Source of the DNA: Jacaranda mimosifolia
Taxonomy: Eukaryota > Streptophyta > Magnoliopsida > Lamiales > Bignoniaceae
NCBI GenBank assembly: GCA_018894105.1
Contig: CM032123.1
Span: forward strand, 20,747,744 to 20,811,743
DNA: 64,000 nt
Direction: 5' to 3'
Below the pieces are notes generated by a model. It was not told where the DNA came from. It saw only the letters and a list, made by a program, of their open reading frames with translations, and did no database searches. Positions 58,287 to 64,000 of this stretch are shown here, in pieces. The position numbers and the translations under genes were made by a program. Every line of letters starts with the position of its first letter. Positions within the stretch are counted from its first letter, which is position 1.

Positions 58287-59045
58287 AGGATCTTCCTACT
58301 TGTGAATCTTGTTTTAAAGGAAAAATGACCAAGGCTCCTTTTGTAGGGCAAATGGAACACTCCACAAGTCTCTTGGATTTGATCCATATGGACGTTTGTG
58401 GACCACTAAGAATTAGTGGAGAGGAGGCTATTCCTACTTCATCACCTTCACCGATGACTATAGTCGGTTCGAACATGTATTTCTTATGAAGAACAAGTCT
58501 GAAGCCTTTGAAAAGTTCAAATAGTATAGGAGTGAATTGGAAAAGCAATTGGGGCAAGTATTAAAGCTCTTTGACTGGATCAAATGGTAGAATACTTGAG
58601 TACTGAACTCTTGGATTATCTAATAGAGAAAGGGATTCTCTCTCAATGGACTCTATCCGACACACCCCAACATAATGGAGTAGTCGAAAGGAGAAACTGT
58701 ACCTTATTGGACATGGTATGTTCTATGATAAGCTTTTTCGATGTGCCCATATCCTTTTGGGGATACGCCTTACACACGGCGACAATGCTACTAAATATAG
58801 TAATATCTAAGTTAGTGCCAAAAACACCATATGAAATATGGCATGGCAAAGCACCCTCTTACAATTATCTTAAAGTTTGGGGATCTCCTGCCTACATGAG
58901 GTGGACAGTGGGAGATAAGCTGGATAGTAGATCCACCTTGTGTAAGTTTATAGGATACCCTAGAGAGTCTATGGGTTACTATTTCTATGATCCCTCAAAA
59001 CAAAAGGTGTTTGTTTCAAGGAACTCATACTTTTTGGAAAACTAA
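58287..59045 (+). pseudogene. Copia B integrase region, frameshifted
   Basis: Readable pieces: LPTCESCFKGKMTKAPF; LIHMDVCGPLRI (first catalytic Asp); then a shift to GYSYFITFTDDYSRFEHVFL (second Asp region). After stops around 58522-58590 comes TPQHNGVVERRN (catalytic Glu), followed by the integrase C-terminal part with PYEIWHGKAPSYNYLKVWGS and KFIGYPRESMGYYFYDP. The frame ends at TAA 59043-59045. Expected residues are present, but on at least three frames. Confidence 0.92.
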
Positions 59046-59222
59046 TTTCTATTAGATAGAAATAGCATTGTCATTAAACTTGATGAAGTTCAAGACAATC
59101 AACAGATCCCACAAGCGATGGAAACAAATGAGCAACAAGGGCCTATCACACAACCTCTAAGAAGGTTAGACCAAATCAAGAAGCAACTTGAAAAGTTCAC
59201 ATTCCTTTATGAGACAGGCTAA

Positions 59223-59855
59223 ATGGATGATGATCCGAAGACCTATGAAGAAGCTATGTTGGACATAGATTCAGGATGTTGGCTTGAAGCCATGAGATCC
59301 GAAATGGACTCCATGTACTCAAACAAATTATGGACTTTGGTAGCTCCACCAAAGGGAATAGTTCCCGTTGGTTGCAAGTGGATCTATAAGCGAAAGTTTG
59401 GAATAGATGGAGAAGTTGTGACTTTCAAGGCACGACTAGCAGAAAAGGGTTACACTCAAAAACCCAGTATCAATTTCGAGGAAACCTTTTCACCGGTTGT
59501 AATGCCTAACTTCATTCAAATTCTATTTGTCATAGCCGCATATTATGACTCTGAGATATGGAAAATGGATGTGAAAACTACTTTCCACAATGGAGACATT
59601 GAAGAAGAAATTTATATGGAGCAACCACAAAGTTTTACATCCAAGGGGAATGAGCAAAAGGTTTGCAAACTCCAGAGATCTATTTATGCACTCAAACAAG
59701 CGTCCCGAAGTTGGAACATACGTTTTGACAAAACAGTCAAATCATTTGGCTTTGTCAAAAATGTGTATGAACCATGTGTGTATAAGAAGGCTAGTGGGAG
59801 TAGTGTACAGTTAATTGTGTTTTATGTCGATGACATCCTTCTCATTGGGAATTAG
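59223..59855 (+). pseudogene. Copia B reverse transcriptase, N-terminal two-thirds
   Basis: The open piece has the copia RT hallmarks: WLEAMRSEMDSMYSNKLWTL, VGCKWIYKRK, FKARLAEKGYTQ, FEETFSPVV, WKMDVKTTFHNGDIEEEIYM (first catalytic Asp in MDV), KLQRSIYALKQASRSWN and VFYVDDILLIGN (YVDD). The TAG at 59853-59855 follows directly. The linker between integrase and RT (59046-59222) holds further stops. RT copies the RNA into cDNA. Confidence 0.95.
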
Positions 59856-59903
59856 GTAGGAATGTTAGAGTGTATTAAAGTGTGGTTATCTACATAATTC
59901 TCC

Positions 59904-60812
59904 ATGAAGGATTTAGGATATGCATCTTACATATTGGGAATATGTATCTATAGGGATAGATCTAAGAGGATGCTGGGGCTTTCCCAAACCCCGTACATTG
60001 ACAAGATACTAAAGAGGTTTAGTATGAAAAAATCCAAGAAGGGATTTCTTCCCATGGGACATGGCATTCGTCTCTCCAAGTCCATGGCCCCCAAGACAGA
60101 GGAAGAGAAACGAATGATGTCCCACATACCTTATGCCTCCGCTATAGGTAGTATAATGTATGCAGTTCAATGTACAAGACCGGATGTGGTACACTCATTA
60201 AGTGTTACGAATAGGTTCCAATCCAATCCCGGTGAGAGTTACTAGATAGCCATGAAAGCAATCCTTAAGTACTTGAGAAGGACTAAGGACTTGTTTTTAG
60301 TATACGGCAATAGAGAATTGAAACTAGAGGGGTTTTCGGATTCAAGTTTTCAATCTGATGTAGATGACATCAGATTTACTTCTAGATTTATATTTTACCT
60401 CAATGGCGACGGAGTGAGTTGGAAGAGTTCCAAACAAGACACCATGGCCAATTCCACCACTGAAGCAGAATATATTACGGCTTTAAAAGGTGCAAAGGAA
60501 GGTGTTTGGATGAAAAACTTCATTCAAGAGTTAAATGTAGTGCCTAGCATTGCTGAGCCAGTGGTTGTCTATTGGGACACAACAATGGGGCAGTGGAGCA
60601 AGCCAAAGAGCCAAGATCTCATCAAAAATCCAAAAACATTTTGAGGCGATATCATTTGATCCGAGAGATCGTTGATAGAGGCAATATCTAAGTAAAGAAA
60701 AATGCCTTGGAAGATAATATAACAGATCCACTAACTAAACCCCTAACGCAAAAGGTCTTTGAAGAACATCTTGAGAAGATGGGTCTCAAGGCCATGGGGC
60801 ATTGGCTTTAGG
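59904..60812 (+). pseudogene. Copia B RT end and RNase H, broken
   Basis: The frame resumes with FSMKDLGYASYILGI, LGLSQTPYIDKILKRFSMKK, PYASAIGSIMYAVQCTRPD, a stop at 60243-60245, then YLRRTKDLFLVYG, the RNase H region GFSDSSFQSDVDD and NSTTEAEYI (Asp and Glu landmarks). A one-base shift near 60575 separates DNNGAVEQAKEPRSHQKSKN-type wording and the usual C-terminal TDPLTKPL near 60726, close to the polypurine tract. Confidence 0.92.
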
Positions 60813-60825
60813 GCAACTGGGAGAT
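60811..60825 (+). promoter_or_regulatory. Copia B polypurine tract
   Basis: gggcaactgggagat directly precedes the 3' LTR. Its position and purine bias match the primer site for plus-strand DNA synthesis in copia elements. Confidence 0.85.
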
Positions 60826-63053
60826 TGTTGGAATAGTATCCAGCAAGCCAATTAGATTGGCCTTGTAAAAACTATTTCCTTGTAAAATAATCTTGATTGA
60901 ATGATATTCTTTATATGGCCATCTTTATCTTGTGCTCTTTATTACTTCACTTATATTTGGATAAAGCCCCTAGATCACTTATGACTACGGGACTTGGTTC
61001 GATGACCATGGAATAAGTTTCACACGGTCGTGATCTTAAATCTTCCAAGTTATAGGATCTTATGGGACAGGGCATCTAAGATCTGGATAGACTTGCACTA
61101 ATGATGTATAAATCCAAGAGTTGGATATTGCTCCATTCCATGAGCAATTGTATGAGATAAGGGTGCATGTTAGTGGGTGCCTGTTAGAGAACAAAGCACT
61201 AAAGACCCTCCGGAGAATCCACTAGATAGCCGTAGTGGCAAATCGGTAGTGGTTATTTCTCCCGCTTATGCTAGTCCATATTATTAGTCCTCTGACCTGA
61301 GAATCTATGGTAACCTTGTGTCCAATCCTCACACTTTGACTCTTTCTTGACCACCTAACGGGTCTTTTGGGTTGAGATTGGGTATCAGCTACTTAGCATG
61401 GAGGTTTGTGAGATCTAAGATGGAATCCAACTCCTCATTTTTGTGAAGTGCGAGTGCATCTCCTATATGTTTTATGATAATCGATTCCAAGAAATCCTTG
61501 CGTAAAATGGTGTTAAAATTTGAAAAAGGAGTTTTCCAAAGGTGAGGTCACACAATGGAATCAAATATTAAGAATAGAGACATAGTATCGAGGCTAATGG
61601 AAGCCGGCAAATATCTTGCCCTAGGCCTCTTTCGGGACATAGGAGACAAAAGGACCGTATTTACATGGTATGCATAGAGCTATGATGATTCTCCAAAATT
61701 CTCATTTTGTCTAATTAGTTGGGTTCCATGGGCTTGAGGTTGGACATCGACCATGGAGATTGGATACTCTTCGATTAATGAGATTAATTGAATTGAGTCG
61801 ATTAGTTTAAAAGGAGTTTTAAACTAACATTAATATAAGATATTCAAAAGTCACAAAGAGTTGTGAGCCCATGTCCAATGAATGGTCGAACCTATTGGGT
61901 TACACACAAAACCAATTAGCTCCCAAAATTGGTAGAGCAATTTTCTAAATGTTAGAAAAATTCACCTTTTGGTGATCGATTTTCAAGGAACCAATTTAAC
62001 AGTCAATTTTGGTTTGATTAATTTAAGTGTTAAATTATTCAACTAATTTAAAGAGTTAAATTATACCAATAATTAAGGAGTTAATTTTTTGGTGTCATAT
62101 TGACCATCAATTGGTCAAGTTGACTTAAAGAGTTAAGTTGGCTAGTTAAGCTTGTTTGATTTAAAAGTTAAATCAAATGTTAATTAATTAAATTAAAGTG
62201 TTTAATTTAATTAATGGGAATAATACTTTTTGGATGAAAAATTTAAATGAAGTGTTCATTTAAATTAGCATCATAATTAATTTGGAATTAGATTCCAAAT
62301 GTAATTGAAATGCACATGAAATTCAAGTAAGACTTGAATTTAAATTTGCCAACTTGGCATGCCACATGGGCGGTCACCTTGAGAAAGGTGTGATGCCAAT
62401 TAGCATCACACCTTCCACCCTTTATATATAGATATAGAGGGTGAGCAAATTTGGATATACACATTGCTGAAAGTGTGAAGATTAGATTCTTTGCATTCCC
62501 TCCAAAACTCCCTCTCTCTATGCATTGCATCATGTGTTGAGCTTTGCATTCCTTCTTCTTCCCAATCTAAAAATTGACTTTCTCTACCTCATTTTCTCCT
62601 CTCTAACTCCAGCTTCTAGTGAAGGTAAATTGGAAGAATGATTAGGGTATGGATCATATCAATAGAGGCAAGGCGTTTGACTTGTTGAATTTTGGAGATC
62701 TATTGCAATAGCTCCAGATTGGTGAATTTTTATGGAGTGATCCAGAAGGACTTTTGCTCCAATTTTTTGCATTAGCTTTCTTAGTGTGTAGAGGTGTTCC
62801 AAATTTAATTTGGTGATTTTTGGAGCAGTATAACTAGGGCAAAGGTTTCCGCCTTTCCACTGTGCCAATTCTAGATAGTTTCTGGATCCGAGAGAGATAC
62901 TTGATTTTCTCCTTGTTTTGAGCTACAAGAGGTAATTCTTCTTCCTAATCCAAATCTATAGCATGTCTAGATCCTTGGTTGCTAGAGTAGCTTAGTTATT
63001 TTTCAAGCTTTGGAAGTTTTGATTTATGCATCCTAACACTGCTCTTGCTTTCA
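60826..63053 (+). repeat. Copia B 3' LTR, 2228 bp
   Basis: TGTTGGAATAGT...TTTCA, colinear with the 5' LTR with scattered substitutions and small indels. The TATA box tttatatatagatatag lies at 62421-62437. Confidence 0.95.
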
Positions 63054-63058
63054 GTACT
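63054..63058. repeat. Copia B target-site duplication, right copy
   Basis: GTACT, identical to 52737-52741. Confidence 0.92.
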
Positions 63059-63928
63059 CCTATCGAACTTCTCTTTTCCTCCACTTTATGGTAAGCAATA
63101 AGTTGTACGCTTGAGGTACTTCTAGTTGATAGAGAAGTTGCGCATGAAGCACTATATTAGTTGTCCAGAGAACAGGTTCGGCACGTAGTTAGTTGAATTA
63201 GGTGAAGTCCTACTTCATTAGGGTCGTACAGAGACCTTACAGTAAGCTACCTCACTTAAGTCATACAGCTCCATGAATGCTAAGTTTCTATTTGGGTGTT
63301 CTTAGAGATCTCCAATTTCTTTAGTTTTGGGATGTTGGTCACCTTGAATCTGTATTGGCAAAGGTGGCTAGCTATGAAGGTTGGTTGCTCGTTAAGTTTT
63401 GAGGGTGTCCATAAGGCTACCCTTTTTTCTAAGCTGGTTGCTTTATAAGCAACTGGCTTTAAGGGTGACTGAGGGGTAGCCTCCTCCTCTTCTCTGGTTA
63501 CCTAGAAGCTTCCCTTGCAAGTAATGTTTTACGGCGTACTAGGCCATCACTTTCACTACCGCTTATGCTGAAGCATCTTCCACATCTCTCAGTGATTTGC
63601 AGGACCAATCCTCCAAAATATGATGCTTTTGGTTTAGTGAGAAACTCATTTTCTTGTGCAGTATATCAGGCCATTACTTTCGATGCACCCATGTTGAGAT
63701 ATCTTATGCTACTGACATCAAGGCCTCCTGAGCGCAATACCTATCCTCTAGGGGACAAGGCTTGGGGTGGGATAAATTTTTGACACTAGGGATGAGTTGG
63801 TCACTCGCTCAATCGTGGGCAACAGCTACGTGTCAGGCTGGATATTTTCCACATTCTTTTTTTGGGTGCCATTAAGGTGCTAGAGTCTCATACTTTGGAT
63901 CTCATATGCATTCTTACCATTCCATGAG
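63059..63928. other. Unassigned, probably the rest of the interrupted gypsy element
   Basis: Position suggests the 5' side (gag or leader) of the minus-strand gypsy element broken by copia B. I find no readable motif on either strand. The plus-strand open frame at 63565-63783 has no recognisable similarity and I do not call it a gene. Confidence 0.35.
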
Positions 63929-64000
63929 TAAGGATAGCAATGGAGTGGGTCAAAATCCAAATTCGAACTCAACTCATCCCAAATGGGATGGGTTTCGGTT
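63929..64000. mobile_element. Possible hAT-type element end, cut by the window edge
   Basis: taaggatagcaatggagtgg resembles the hAT terminus at 42783 (inverse tagggatggcaaaaatatcc) and the common plant hAT opening with a ggcaa core. It is followed by gggatgggtttcgg, the GGGTTTCGG-like subterminal wording of such elements. The possible 8-bp target copy tccatgag (63921-63928) cannot be checked because the other end is outside the window. Confidence 0.45.

Larger units (their letters stand above)
52742..63053 (+). mobile_element. Copia B: structurally complete Ty1/copia retrotransposon, 10.3 kb, inactive
   Basis: Both LTRs (52742-54935 and 60826-63053) start TGTTGGAATAGT and end TTTCA and are flanked by GTACT. 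The primer-binding site (54938-54949), a 2-kb leader, gag, protease, integrase, RT, RNase H and the polypurine tract all occur in Ty1/copia order on the plus strand. About 14 mismatches can be counted by eye in the first 195 aligned LTR bases, mostly transitions, so the insertion is not young. The coding region has many frameshifts and stops. It is inserted in a degenerate minus-strand gypsy element and is the reference copy for the LTRs at 3111-28970. Confidence 0.95.

Overview
This is plant nuclear DNA. The window is AT-rich, and I could place no intact host gene in it. It is dense transposon territory of the kind found near centromeres or in heterochromatin. The evidence is: a satellite array at the left edge; nested LTR retrotransposons (Ty1/copia and Ty3/gypsy); two large CACTA (En/Spm) DNA transposons; one hAT transposon; and gene fragments inside the CACTA elements that resemble exons of ordinary flowering-plant genes. 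I cannot name the species.

Layout. 1-1260: satellite with a period of about 194 bp. About 1900-2780: start of a minus-strand gypsy-type LTR. 2781-28970: one old minus-strand copia element (copia A; 5' LTR at 28970, reading leftward), broken by three solo LTRs of its own family. Two are in plus orientation (20382-22583 and 26169-28418). One is in minus orientation (3111-19658) and is itself split by CACTA-1 (4916-19235). CACTA-1 carries a decayed tnp2 transposase gene, a decayed TnpA-like (Ptta/En/Spm) gene, an exon of a RING ubiquitin ligase, and a small antisense captured exon. 28971-35914: degenerate minus-strand Tat-type gypsy element with RT, integrase, a 26-bp repeat block and a coding-like region on the opposite strand. 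35915-49777: CACTA-2, with GTAAC-rich subterminal repeats and no visible CACTA transposase. It contains a hAT element (38964-42783, perfect 8-bp target duplication), an inverted AT-rich block, and two captured gene fragments: a Cys-rich secreted-peptide gene and a RanBP2-type zinc-finger protein gene. 49778-64000: a second decayed minus-strand gypsy element into which a complete but inactive copia element (copia B, 52742-63053, target duplication GTACT) is inserted. The last 72 bases look like the start of another hAT element.

How the parts relate. Insertion order can be read from target-site duplications and split homology. Copia A came first, its family members inserted into it and collapsed to solo LTRs, and CACTA-1 then entered one of those. 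Every element gene I can read is broken by stops or frameshifts, so nothing here appears able to move by itself. The most distinctive content is the cargo of the two CACTA elements: host exons with recognisable splice junctions but damaged reading frames.
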